Source: Gordonia jinhuaensis (GTDB lineage Bacteria; Actinomycetota; Actinomycetes; Mycobacteriales; Mycobacteriaceae). Taken from it: a DNA stretch of 64,000 nt. Position numbers and translations under genes: made by a program. The notes beneath the pieces were generated by a model, which did no database searches, had not been told where the DNA came from, and saw nothing but the letters and a program-made list of their open reading frames with translations. This document shows, piece by piece, positions 8,843 to 17,298 of this stretch; within the stretch, counting starts at the first letter, position 1, and every line of letters begins with the position of its first letter. Location: the NCBI RefSeq assembly GCF_014639795.1, contig NZ_BMGC01000012.1, positions 36,191 to 100,190 on the forward strand, in the 5' to 3' direction.

Positions 8843-10351
8843 TCACAGGGGCCAAACGTGAACCGGTTCACCCTCGTGCATCAGCTCGATGTAGTCGCGC
8901 AACATTCCCGAGAGTGCGGCCTCGCGGCTGGCACCGGCGTCCTCACGCGCGGCGACACTGCGTCGTTGCCACACGGCGCCGGTCTGGCGGGTGAGGCTTC
9001 GTCCCTCGATCACCGACAGGTAGCGCGAGATGACCTTGTCGGCGACACCGAACGACCGTAAGCCCTTCTCCGCCACCGGCAGAAGCTTGCGCAGAACCAG
9101 TTCGTCGGGCCGCACCCAACCGGTGTCAGGCCAATAGAGCCGTCCGTCGAGTCCTGACCGGGCGCCGAGCTGAAGGTTCTCGGCCGCGGCGTCGAAGGAC
9201 ATACGTGACCAGAGCGGACGATCGTCCTCGACCAGTCCGCGCACCAGACCGTAGTAGAACGCCGCATTGGCCATCACGTCGATCACGGTCGGACCGGCGG
9301 GCAGCACGCGGTTCTCCACACGAAGATGTGCCTGACCGTCGACCACTTCGTAGATCGGGCGATTCCAGCGGTAGATGGTCCCGTTGTGCAGGCGTAGCTC
9401 CTCCAGTTCGGGGATCTCGCCCCGGTCGAGCTCGTCCAGCGGGTCGACGTCGGTGGTGACCGGCAACAGTGCGGGGAAGTACCGGGTGTTCTCCTCGAAG
9501 AGATCGAAGATCGTCGTGATCCAGCGTTCGCCGAACCATACCCGCGGCCGCACTCCCTGATTCTTCAGTTCCACCGGACGGGTGTCGGTGGCCTGCTCGA
9601 ACACCGGAATCCGACTCTCATGCCACAGTGCCTTGCCGTCGAGGAACGGTGAATTGGCGGCCAGTGCCGCCTGCACACCCGCGATGGACTGTGCGGCATT
9701 CCAATAGTCGGCGAAATCCTCCGGCGCGACGCGCAGATGCAGCTGTAGGGACGTGCACGCGGCCTCCGGGAGTATCGAGTCGGTGGTCACATGCAGCCGG
9801 TCGGCGACCAGGTGGTCCTCGAGTGCCACCCCGTCGATATCGAGTTCGATGTCCTCACCGCGCTGGGCGAAGATCTGCCGGTTCAACAGATCATATCGAT
9901 CGTTCGACGAGATCCATTGGTGCCGAAGATGTTCCATTCGCAGTGTGGGTAGCATGCCCACCATCACCAGATGATTGTCGGTCGCCGCGGCACGCTTCTC
10001 GGCACGGTTGAGCGAGGCGCGTAACCCTTGTTCGAGCGACATGGTGCCCTCGCGGACGAACGGTCGGGGCGAGACATTGATCTCGACGTTGAACTGACCC
10101 AACTCGGTCTGGTAGTCGGGATCGGCGATGGCGTCGAGGACCGAGGCGTTGGTCATCGCCGGATTCGCGGCGCGATCGACGAGGTTGAGTTCGACCTCCA
10201 TGCCGAGCAGGGGTTCGGGGGGAGCCCCGTGATCGGTGAACAGTTCGCGGTTGAGCATCCGGGCGATCGCCTCGGTGCCCTTGCCCACCTGTTCGCGGAA
10301 CCGGCGTCGGTCCTCTCGGGTGAACTCACGGCTGCTCACGTCGGTACCCAT
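8843..10351 (-). CDS. Glutamate-cysteine ligase family (GCS2-type) protein
   Basis: A 502-residue carboxylate-amine ligase-like protein. It carries the GCS2 segments LLGMEVELNLVD, QFNVEINVSPRP and a substrate loop around SLQLHLRVAPEDFADYWN. Mycothiol producers have GCS2 relatives such as EgtA and uncharacterised paralogues, so the ligated substrate here is uncertain. The ATG is preceded at 6 nt by TAGCAT, suggesting a leaderless transcript, although GAGG in between could also act as a ribosome site. It is divergent from the kmtR-like gene. Confidence 0.8.
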   Translation of the reverse strand: MGTDVSSREFTREDRRRFREQVGKGTEAIARMLNRELFTDHGAPPEPLLGMEVELNLVDRAANPAMTNASVLDAIADPDYQTELGQFNVEINVSPRPFVREGTMSLEQGLRASLNRAEKRAAATDNHLVMVGMLPTLRMEHLRHQWISSNDRYDLLNRQIFAQRGEDIELDIDGVALEDHLVADRLHVTTDSILPEAACTSLQLHLRVAPEDFADYWNAAQSIAGVQAALAANSPFLDGKALWHESRIPVFEQATDTRPVELKNQGVRPRVWFGERWITTIFDLFEENTRYFPALLPVTTDVDPLDELDRGEIPELEELRLHNGTIYRWNRPIYEVVDGQAHLRVENRVLPAGPTVIDVMANAAFYYGLVRGLVEDDRPLWSRMSFDAAAENLQLGARSGLDGRLYWPDTGWVRPDELVLRKLLPVAEKGLRSFGVADKVISRYLSVIEGRSLTRQTGAVWQRRSVAAREDAGASREAALSGMLRDYIELMHEGEPVHVWPL

Positions 10352-10357
10352 CGCCTC

Positions 10358-10363
10358 ATGCTA
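10358..10363 (-). promoter_or_regulatory. -10 element of leaderless GCS2-family gene
   Basis: TAGCAT on the minus strand, 6 nt before the ATG at 10351. Confidence 0.45.
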
Positions 10364-10456
10364 GAGACGCCAGGCGCTTGTCGCGGCCGAAACCCGGCCC
10401 CGACGACCTCCACTGCGACCTCCACTGCGACCCTGGCGCCAGCGTGTGCCATTGTT

Positions 10457-10462
10457 TACTAT
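10457..10462 (+). promoter_or_regulatory. -10 element of leaderless kmtR-like gene
   Basis: TACTAT, 6 nt before the ATG at 10469. Metal-dependent repression would be expected to act here. Confidence 0.55.
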
Positions 10463-10468
10463 CTGCGT

Positions 10469-10891
10469 ATGAATGCAGGTAATGAGACCGGGGGCGACCG
10501 TCCTCGCGAGCTCGACGCCGACGAACTGAGTCTGGTGGTCGAGGCATTCCGCATGCTGTCCGATGCCACCCGCGTGCAGATCCTGTGGCGGCTGATCGAT
10601 CGCGAACTGTCCGTCGGCGAGCTCACCGCGGAACTGGCCAAGCCGGGACCCGCGGTGAGTCAGCATCTGGCGAAACTGCGTATGGCGCGACTCGTGGCGA
10701 CCAGACGCGTTGGCACGCAGGTCTTCTACCGACTCGAAAACGACCATGTGCGCGCGCTGATCGCTGACGCCGTCTACAACGCCGAACACATCGGTTTCGG
10801 TGTGCCCCCGCATCACCGCGGCACCCGGTCCGTGCCGGAAGTCCCTGATCTGCAACGGCATCGAGGTGACCGACGTGACCGATCGCAGTGA
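10469..10891 (+). CDS. kmtR: ArsR/SmtB-family Ni/Co-responsive repressor, KmtR type
   Basis: A 140-residue winged-helix repressor with the ArsR core (FRMLSDATRVQILWRL, GPAVSQHLAKLRMARLV). The M. tuberculosis KmtR nickel/cobalt ligands are H88, E101, H102, H110 and H111. This protein has H93, E106, H107, H115 and H116, exactly the same spacing. The Asp and second His of the SmtB/CzrA alpha-5 site are missing, which argues against a zinc sensor. The next gene, starting just past its stop, is a cation diffusion exporter. KmtR is known to repress such an exporter, so autoregulation of the pair is likely. Confidence 0.85.
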   Translation: MNAGNETGGDRPRELDADELSLVVEAFRMLSDATRVQILWRLIDRELSVGELTAELAKPGPAVSQHLAKLRMARLVATRRVGTQVFYRLENDHVRALIADAVYNAEHIGFGVPPHHRGTRSVPEVPDLQRHRGDRRDRSQ

Positions 10892-10892
10892 C

Positions 10893-12035
10893 ATGACCGA
10901 GGGGGACTCGACCGGCGATCGCGTGCACTCGCACCATGACCATGACCATGACCATGCTCACCACGAGCACGGTCACACGTGTGACGACCACTCTCACGGC
11001 CATCACTCGCATGAGCACCATGTTCACGAGCACAGTGGTCGCCGGAGAGGATTCGCCCACGCCATCAGCCACGCGCTGACACCGCACAGCCACGATGCAG
11101 CCGACAGTGTCGATGACGAACTCGCCACGAGCGCGGAGGGGATCCGTGCGGTCGCGATCTCGCTGGTGATCCTCGGTGTCACCGCGGCGATCCAGCTCGC
11201 CATCGCACTGGGATCGAGTTCTGTTGCACTGTTTGCCGATACGATTCACAACTTCTCTGATGCATTGACCGCGGTGCCACTGTGGGCGGCATTCGCACTC
11301 GGCCGCCGGGGGGCTACCTCGCGGTTCACCTACGGGCTCGGGCGCACCGAAGATCTCGCCGGTCTGATGGTCCTCGCTGCGATCGCCGCGTCGGCGGTGT
11401 TCGCGGGCATCGAGGCGGTGCACCGCCTCGTCGAGCCGCGGGAGGTGACGCATCTGGGCTGGGTCGCCGCGGCGGGTGTGATCGGATTCATGGGCAACGA
11501 GGTGGTCGCCGGCTATCGGATCCGGGTCGGCAGGCGCATCGGGTCGGCGGCACTCGTCGCCGACGGACTGCACGCCCGCACCGACGGGATGACGTCGCTG
11601 GCCGTGGTCGCCGGTGCGGTGCTCGTCGCCGTAGGCCTACCGCTGGCCGATCCGATCATCGGTCTGCTGATCGCGATCACGATCCTGGTGGTCCTGGTGT
11701 CTGCCGCCCGTGACGTTCTCACCAGGTTGCTCGACGGCGTCGACCCGGCCGTGGTCGACCGAGCGCGTGAAGTCCTGGATCTCGACGCCGACGTCCGCGG
11801 CGTGCGGTCGCTGCGGATGCGCTGGATCGGTCATCGCCTGCACGCCGAGGCCGACCTCGACGTGGAACCGACGCTGTCGCTGCAGCGCGCCCATGCGGTC
11901 GCGCACCGCGCCGAACGACGCCTGCGTGAGGTCACCCCGAGACTCGCCGAGGCGACCGTGCACGCCTATCCCGCACATACGCCCGCTTCCGCGCACGACC
12001 ATCCCCAGGTCGGAGCGGGCGGCGTGGATGTTTGA
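10893..12035 (+). CDS. Cation diffusion facilitator (CDF) family metal exporter
   Basis: A 380-residue inner-membrane metal/proton antiporter. Residues about 10-50 form a His-rich tail (HHDHDHDHAHHEHGH) that can buffer metal. Transmembrane metal-site motifs HNFSD and HARTD appear in the second and fifth helices, followed by a cytosolic C-terminal domain (RMRWIGHRLHAEADLDVE). The ATG at 10893 is 1 nt past the repressor stop; an overlapping GTG at 10866 is the alternative. Coupling to a KmtR-type sensor suggests Ni2+/Co2+ export. Confidence 0.88.
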   Translation: MTEGDSTGDRVHSHHDHDHDHAHHEHGHTCDDHSHGHHSHEHHVHEHSGRRRGFAHAISHALTPHSHDAADSVDDELATSAEGIRAVAISLVILGVTAAIQLAIALGSSSVALFADTIHNFSDALTAVPLWAAFALGRRGATSRFTYGLGRTEDLAGLMVLAAIAASAVFAGIEAVHRLVEPREVTHLGWVAAAGVIGFMGNEVVAGYRIRVGRRIGSAALVADGLHARTDGMTSLAVVAGAVLVAVGLPLADPIIGLLIAITILVVLVSAARDVLTRLLDGVDPAVVDRAREVLDLDADVRGVRSLRMRWIGHRLHAEADLDVEPTLSLQRAHAVAHRAERRLREVTPRLAEATVHAYPAHTPASAHDHPQVGAGGVDV

Positions 12036-12448
12036 ATCGGGTCGTGCCGTCCCGTAAACCCGTCGATCCCGCCCAGATGCGCGCTGCCGTGGTCGGCGCT
12101 GCCGAGTGGTTGCGCGCCGCCGATGACGAGGACGTGAGCGCGCCGGGACGAACCGAACTCGCCTCGGCGGTACGGGGGAGCGCCAGGACGCTCGCGGAGG
12201 TGGCGCCGGGATCGTCGGTGGAGGTGCGGGTGCCGCCATATGTGGCGGTGCAGTGCATCGAGGGACCCCGCCACACCCGTGGCACGCCGCCCAACGTGGT
12301 CGAGACCGATCCGCGAACGTGGTTGCGGCTGGTCACCGGGCTGATCGACCTCGACACCGCCATTACCGAGGGCCTGGTGAGCGCGTCGGGGAGTAGGGCA
12401 CGCGACATCGCGGGCTGGCTGCCGCTCATCCGGCTGCCCAGAACGTGA
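12032..12448 (+). CDS. Sterol-carrier family protein (Rv0807-like)
   Basis: A 138-residue protein if read from the TTG at 12032, which overlaps the exporter stop; 134 residues from a GTG at 12044. The sequence (VRVPPYVAVQCIEGPRHTRGTPPNVVETDPRTWLRL) matches the small sterol-carrier-like protein encoded just before purF in mycobacteria. The pattern suggests an SCP2-like lipid-binding fold without a catalytic site. Its function is unknown. Position before purF is the main support for orthology. Confidence 0.7.
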   Translation: MNRVVPSRKPVDPAQMRAAVVGAAEWLRAADDEDVSAPGRTELASAVRGSARTLAEVAPGSSVEVRVPPYVAVQCIEGPRHTRGTPPNVVETDPRTWLRLVTGLIDLDTAITEGLVSASGSRARDIAGWLPLIRLPRT

Positions 12449-12553
12449 TCTATCTAACAATCGGCCGCGGCCAGGCCAAGCGGAATTTCCTCCGCCACAC
12501 CGACTGTTGAGATCTGGTGTGCCGTGGCAGGTGAACACGCCCGTGTTCGTAGA

Positions 12554-12584
12554 TTGGCCTACAGCACGTCCGCAACCGTAAAGT
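12554..12584 (+). promoter_or_regulatory. Possible purF promoter
   Basis: TTGGCC (12554-12559) and TAAAGT (12579-12584) with a 19-nt spacer. Initiation would fall near 12591. That would leave almost no leader before the ATG at 12598 but a normal one before the GTG at 12625. Confidence 0.35.
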
Positions 12585-12597
12585 CGGGGGTAACTCC

Positions 12598-14256
12598 ATG
12601 CCCGGCCCACCCAGGGAGCCTCACGTGACCGAGCTGTCCATCCACAGCAAGAATCTGCTCACAGGTGCTCCTTCTGCACCCTCATGTGGATCGGGGGCCT
12701 GCTCGTCCGGCTCCATGTCCTCGAGTTTCGGGGCCGACGAGATCCCCGCCGAGAACGAGCCGCGTGAGGAATGCGGCGTCTTCGGCGTGTGGGCGCCCGG
12801 CGAAGAGGTCGCCAAGCTCAGCTACTACGGGCTCTACGCACTGCAGCATCGCGGCCAGGAAGCCGCTGGCATCGCCGTCGGCGACGGCAGTCAGGTGCTG
12901 GTGTTCAAGGACCTCGGTCTGGTGAGCCAGGTGTTCGACGAGCAGACCCTCGGTGCGATGCAGGGGCACGTCGCGATCGGCCACTGCCGCTACTCGACCA
13001 CCGGCTCGACCACCTGGGAGAACTCGCAGCCGATCTTCCGCACCACCTCGGCGGGGACCGGTGTCGCACTCGGCCACAACGGCAATCTCGTGAACACCGC
13101 CGACCTCGCCTCCGAGGCGCGTCAGCTCGGCCTGATGGCAGGCTCGGCGACGTCGGATTCGGATGTGGTGGGAGCGCTGCTGGCGCATCGCGCCGCCGAC
13201 ACCACACTCGAGCAGGCGGCGATGGAGTTGCTCCCCACGTTGCGTGGCGCCTTCTGTCTGACCTTCATGGACGAGCACACCCTCTACGCCGCGCGTGACC
13301 CGCACGGCGTACGACCGCTGTCGCTGGGCCGCCTCGACCGCGGCTGGGTGGTCGCCTCGGAGACTGCGGCATTCGACATCGTCGGCGCCTCCTTCGTCCG
13401 CGACATCGAACCCGGCGAACTGCTGGCGATCGACGCCGACGGCGTGCGAAGCAGCCGTTTCGCCCCGGCCACGCCCAAGGGCTGTGTGTTCGAATACGTC
13501 TACCTCGCCCGCCCCGACAGCGTCATCAACGGCCGTTCGGTGCACTCGGCGCGAGTCGACATCGGACGCCGCCTCGCCCGCGAGTACCCCGCCGACGGCG
13601 ACCTGGTGATCCCGGTGCCCGAGTCGGGCACTCCCGCCGCGATCGGGTACGCGCAGGAATCGGGAATCCCCTACGGCCAGGGCCTGATGAAGAACGCCTA
13701 TGTGGGCCGCACGTTCATCGAACCGTCGCAGACCATCCGCCAGTTGGGCATCCGACTCAAGCTCAACCCGCTGCGAGAGGTCATTCGCGGCAAACGCCTT
13801 GTGGTGGTGGACGATTCGATCGTCCGCGGCAACACTCAGCGTGCGCTGATCCGCATGCTGCGTGAAGCCGGCGCCGCCGAGGTGCATGTGCGTATCGCAT
13901 CGTCGCCGGTGCGCTGGCCATGTTTCTACGGCATCGATTTCGCCTCGCCCGCCGAACTGATCGCCAACGGCATGGAGTCCGAGGAGCACATGGTTGACGG
14001 TGTTCGGCAGGCCATCGGCGCGGACTCCCTCGGGTACATCAGCATCGACGAGATGATCGCGGCCACCGAGCAGCCGGCCGAATCGCTGTGTGCGGCATGC
14101 TTCAACGGCGAGTACCCCATCGAGCTCCCGCAGGAGACCTCGATGGGCAAGGCGGTACTCGAGACCATGCTGAAGAACGCCGCGGGGTCGGAGTCGGTGC
14201 TGGTGGAGACCCTCGCCGAGGCCGACGACAACGTGAGTGCCCTGCGCCGCCCCTGA
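12598..14256 (+). CDS. purF: Amidophosphoribosyltransferase
   Basis: PurF catalyses the first committed step of purine synthesis, PRPP + glutamine to phosphoribosylamine. The Ntn-hydrolase domain begins at the catalytic cysteine C59 of EECGVFGVWAPGE, which should be exposed by removal of a long propeptide. The PRPP loop is VVVDDSIVRGNT. The C-terminal CSLC-like region (SLCAACFNGEYP) could bind an Fe-S cluster. The total length is 552 residues from the ATG. A GTG at 12625 with a good AGGGAG ribosome site gives a shorter propeptide and may be the real start. In mycobacteria purM follows directly; here four ABC genes intervene. Confidence 0.95.
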   Translation: MPGPPREPHVTELSIHSKNLLTGAPSAPSCGSGACSSGSMSSSFGADEIPAENEPREECGVFGVWAPGEEVAKLSYYGLYALQHRGQEAAGIAVGDGSQVLVFKDLGLVSQVFDEQTLGAMQGHVAIGHCRYSTTGSTTWENSQPIFRTTSAGTGVALGHNGNLVNTADLASEARQLGLMAGSATSDSDVVGALLAHRAADTTLEQAAMELLPTLRGAFCLTFMDEHTLYAARDPHGVRPLSLGRLDRGWVVASETAAFDIVGASFVRDIEPGELLAIDADGVRSSRFAPATPKGCVFEYVYLARPDSVINGRSVHSARVDIGRRLAREYPADGDLVIPVPESGTPAAIGYAQESGIPYGQGLMKNAYVGRTFIEPSQTIRQLGIRLKLNPLREVIRGKRLVVVDDSIVRGNTQRALIRMLREAGAAEVHVRIASSPVRWPCFYGIDFASPAELIANGMESEEHMVDGVRQAIGADSLGYISIDEMIAATEQPAESLCAACFNGEYPIELPQETSMGKAVLETMLKNAAGSESVLVETLAEADDNVSALRRP

Positions 14257-14271
14257 ATCCGATTTCTCGCG

Positions 14272-14310
14272 CTGCACCCCCTCACCAGCTTCTGTGGTGC
14301 GGGGGTGCAG
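14272..14310 (+). terminator. Hairpin after purF
   Basis: A 16-bp stem with one mismatch (14272-14287 with 14295-14310) and a 7-nt loop, 15 nt past the purF stop. No T-run follows, as is common for actinobacterial terminators. It separates purF from the ABC operon. Confidence 0.65.
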
Positions 14311-14530
14311 GCGTCTTCGCTGGTCGCACAATCTGATCCGGCTGATCTGCCAGGCGCTTTCGAATCGTCGCGTCCGTGGTTTGTGAAACAGAATTTCGCG
14401 ACTGTAATGCGCGTGAAACAGTTGTTCGGTAGCGTCGCTCCCCGTGCCGATCGCCGCGGTCCGTGTGCTCACGTGTCGCGGGATCCTCGAGGCAATGGAC
14501 TGTCATTGACAGGTAGGGGGAGAGGAACCT

Positions 14531-16129
14531 GTGAACCACAAGATCACGCGCGTGGCGCGTGCCGCGACATTCACCGCGGCCGCTGCAACGGCGGCCACCC
14601 TGGTACTGGCCGGCTGTGGGTCGGGGCGCACCGACAGCAGTTCCGGTGGATCGTCGACCGTGACGATCGGCACCACCGACCAGATTTACGCGCTCGATCC
14701 CGCCGGCTCCTACGACAACGGCTCGCTGGCCGTGATGAAGAACGTCTACCCGTTCCTCATGGATTTCGAAACCGGCAGTGGTGAGCTGAAACCGTCTGCG
14801 GCACAGAAGTGTTCCTACACCTCGGAGATGGTCTACTCGTGCACTCTCAAGTCGGGTCTGACCTTTGCCAACGGTGATCCGCTCACCGCGCAGAGCGTCA
14901 AGTTCAGCTTCGATCGGATGCTCAAGATCAACGATCCCAACGGCCCGGCGTCGCTGCTGACGAATCTCGACCACACCGACGCGCCCGACGCCACCACGGT
15001 GAATTTCACGCTCAAGGCGCCGCACGACCAGACCTTCCCGCAATTGCTCGCCACCAACGTCGGTCCGATCGTCGACGAGAAGGTGTTCCCGGCCGACAAG
15101 GTCCTCGACGACAACACGATCGTGTCGAAGAAGCCGTTCGCCGGGCAGTACGAGATCACCAGCTACCAGAAGAATCAGTTGGTGGAGTACAAGGCATTCG
15201 ACAAATACGACGGTCTGCTCGGCAAGCCCAAGACCGACACGATCCGGATGAAGTACTACGCGCAGCCCACCAACCTCAAGCTCGACATCCAACAGAAGCA
15301 GATCGATCTCGCCTGGCGATCGTTGACGCCCACCGATGTCGATGCGCTGCGTAAGGATTCGGGACTGACGGTGCATGACGGACCCGGTGGTGAACTGCGC
15401 TACCTGGTGTTCAACCTGAACTCGATGCCCGGCAACTCACCTGAACAGAAGCTCGCTGTGCGCAAGGCGATCGCCTCGTCGATCGACCGCCAGGCGATCG
15501 CCGAGCAGGTGTACCAGAACACCTACACCCCGGCCTACTCGATGGTCGCCGGTGGACTCCCCGGCACCGACGACTCGTACAAGATGTATCCGCTCGACAA
15601 GTCGGCCGCGGCAAGATTCCTCTCCGATGCCGGTGTGAAAGCCCCTGTGGCGCTGAATATCTGGTACAACCCGGATCACTACGGGTCGAGCTCTGCTGAT
15701 GAGTACGCGAAAATCAAGTCGCAGCTGGAGTCGACGGGCCTGTTCACCGTCACCCTCAACTCGGCGAACTGGGAGACCTACAACAAGGAGCGGGTCAAGG
15801 ACACCTACCCGATCTATCAGCTCGGCTGGTTCCCTGATTTCCCTGATGCCGACAACTATCTGACGCCGATGCTCGACGAGGGTAACTTCCTGCAGTCGCA
15901 CTTCTCCGACCCGGGCATCACCCGCCTGCTCGAAGCCGAACGCGGCGAACAGGATCCCGCCAAGCGTCAGCAGATCGAGGTGCAGATCCAGCAGGATGTC
16001 GCGCAGAACTTCATTCCGACCCTGCCGCTGCTCGAGGGCAAGCAGATCGCGGTGGGTGTGAAGAACCTCGACGGCGTCACGCTCGACAAGTCCTTCATGA
16101 TGCGGTTCGGCACGCTCTCCAAGAGCTGA
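14531..16129 (+). CDS. ABC transporter substrate-binding lipoprotein (SBP family 5, peptide/Ni type)
   Basis: A 532-residue lipoprotein. The signal peptide ends in LVLAGC with lipidated C29. The mature part has the family-5 features: a DPAGSYDNGSLAVMKNVYPFL start, LKSGLTFANGDPLTAQSVKFSFDRM, and the YNP...WFPDFPDADNYLTP region. It would capture oligopeptides or similar ligands outside the membrane for the permeases and ATPase encoded next. The GTG start follows GGGGGAGAGGAACCT. The ligand cannot be inferred further. Confidence 0.9.
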   Translation: MNHKITRVARAATFTAAAATAATLVLAGCGSGRTDSSSGGSSTVTIGTTDQIYALDPAGSYDNGSLAVMKNVYPFLMDFETGSGELKPSAAQKCSYTSEMVYSCTLKSGLTFANGDPLTAQSVKFSFDRMLKINDPNGPASLLTNLDHTDAPDATTVNFTLKAPHDQTFPQLLATNVGPIVDEKVFPADKVLDDNTIVSKKPFAGQYEITSYQKNQLVEYKAFDKYDGLLGKPKTDTIRMKYYAQPTNLKLDIQQKQIDLAWRSLTPTDVDALRKDSGLTVHDGPGGELRYLVFNLNSMPGNSPEQKLAVRKAIASSIDRQAIAEQVYQNTYTPAYSMVAGGLPGTDDSYKMYPLDKSAAARFLSDAGVKAPVALNIWYNPDHYGSSSADEYAKIKSQLESTGLFTVTLNSANWETYNKERVKDTYPIYQLGWFPDFPDADNYLTPMLDEGNFLQSHFSDPGITRLLEAERGEQDPAKRQQIEVQIQQDVAQNFIPTLPLLEGKQIAVGVKNLDGVTLDKSFMMRFGTLSKS

Positions 16130-16184
16130 AGCACGCATCAGTGAAGGCCGGAAAGTATGAGCCAGTGAGGAACTCGGTTCGGCA

Positions 16185-17288
16185 ATGACACAGTCACTCG
16201 CAGAGCAGGAGACGCCGGTCGCGTCGGCGACCGCCCCGGGATCCCCGGGGCGGTTCGCCTCGCGGCGAGCGGCACTGGCGCGGTATCTGGCGATCCGGCT
16301 GGTACTGATCATCCCCACCATCTGGATCCTGGTGACGGTGGTGTTCTTCGTGATGCGCATTGCCGGCGACCCGATCTCGGCGAAGCTCGGCGGTATCCTG
16401 CCGCCCGCCGAGATCGCGGCCCGGCGGCATGCCGCGGGACTCGACAAGCCGATTCTCGTGCAGTACTGGAATTACCTCTCGGGGCTGGTGACCGGCGATC
16501 TCGGTCGGGCCAGCGCCGACGGCGAACAGATCAGCCATGTGATCCTCACCTACGGGGCCGCCACCCTCGAGTTGGTGTTCTGGTCGTTGATCGTGGCCTT
16601 CGCGGTGGGAATACCGTTGGGGCGCTTCGCGGCCACCCATCGCGATCACCTCTCCGATGTCACCCTGCGCGTTGCGGCGATCCTGTTCTACGCCGCGCCC
16701 GTGTTCTTCGTCGGCATCATCTTCAAGCTGGTCTTCGGCGCGAAACTGGGCTGGCTGCCCGCGAGTGGACGTGCGAATGTGTCGACGGAACTCGATCTGC
16801 AGAACGTGTCGCCGAAGACCAACATCTATCTGATCGACGCGATCCTCTACGGCGATCCGCACGACATCCTCGACGTGCTGTCGCATGCGGTGCTGCCCGC
16901 GCTGGCGCTGGGCTTGATGACCGCGGGTGTGTTCCTGCGACTCGTGCGGGTGAACCTGTCGCAGTCGATGCAGTCGGGGTATGTGGAAGCCGCACGTGCG
17001 CGAGGCCTCACCGAGCGACAGGTGGTGGGGCGCCACGCATTCCGCAATTCGATGGTTCCGGTGGTCACCGTCATCGGCATGCAGATCGCGATGATGCTGG
17101 GCGGCGCTGTGCTCACCGAGACGACCTTCGAGTGGAAGGGGCTCGGCTATCAGCTCGCCAGATACCTCCAGGACAGCGACTACATCGCGGTGCAGGGCAT
17201 CGTCGCGTTCATCGCCGTGGTGATCGCCGTCATCAGCTTCATCATCGACGCCGTGGTTGCACTGATCGACCCGCGAATCCGCTTCTAG
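16185..17288 (+). CDS. ABC transporter permease, DppB/OppB type
   Basis: A 367-residue inner-membrane permease. An N-terminal helix around residues 35-60 is followed by the TSADGEQISHVI-type periplasmic stretch, then five more helices. The EAA-loop that docks the ATPase reads EAARARGLTERQVVGRHAFR. It forms the channel with the next permease. It lies 55 nt after the binding-protein gene in the same operon. Confidence 0.9.
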   Translation: MTQSLAEQETPVASATAPGSPGRFASRRAALARYLAIRLVLIIPTIWILVTVVFFVMRIAGDPISAKLGGILPPAEIAARRHAAGLDKPILVQYWNYLSGLVTGDLGRASADGEQISHVILTYGAATLELVFWSLIVAFAVGIPLGRFAATHRDHLSDVTLRVAAILFYAAPVFFVGIIFKLVFGAKLGWLPASGRANVSTELDLQNVSPKTNIYLIDAILYGDPHDILDVLSHAVLPALALGLMTAGVFLRLVRVNLSQSMQSGYVEAARARGLTERQVVGRHAFRNSMVPVVTVIGMQIAMMLGGAVLTETTFEWKGLGYQLARYLQDSDYIAVQGIVAFIAVVIAVISFIIDAVVALIDPRIRF

Positions 17289-17298
17289 GAGAAGCCCT

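Noticed and set aside
12682..14472. Long minus-strand open frame opposite purF
   Set aside because: The same antisense artefact; purF motifs are intact on the plus strand.
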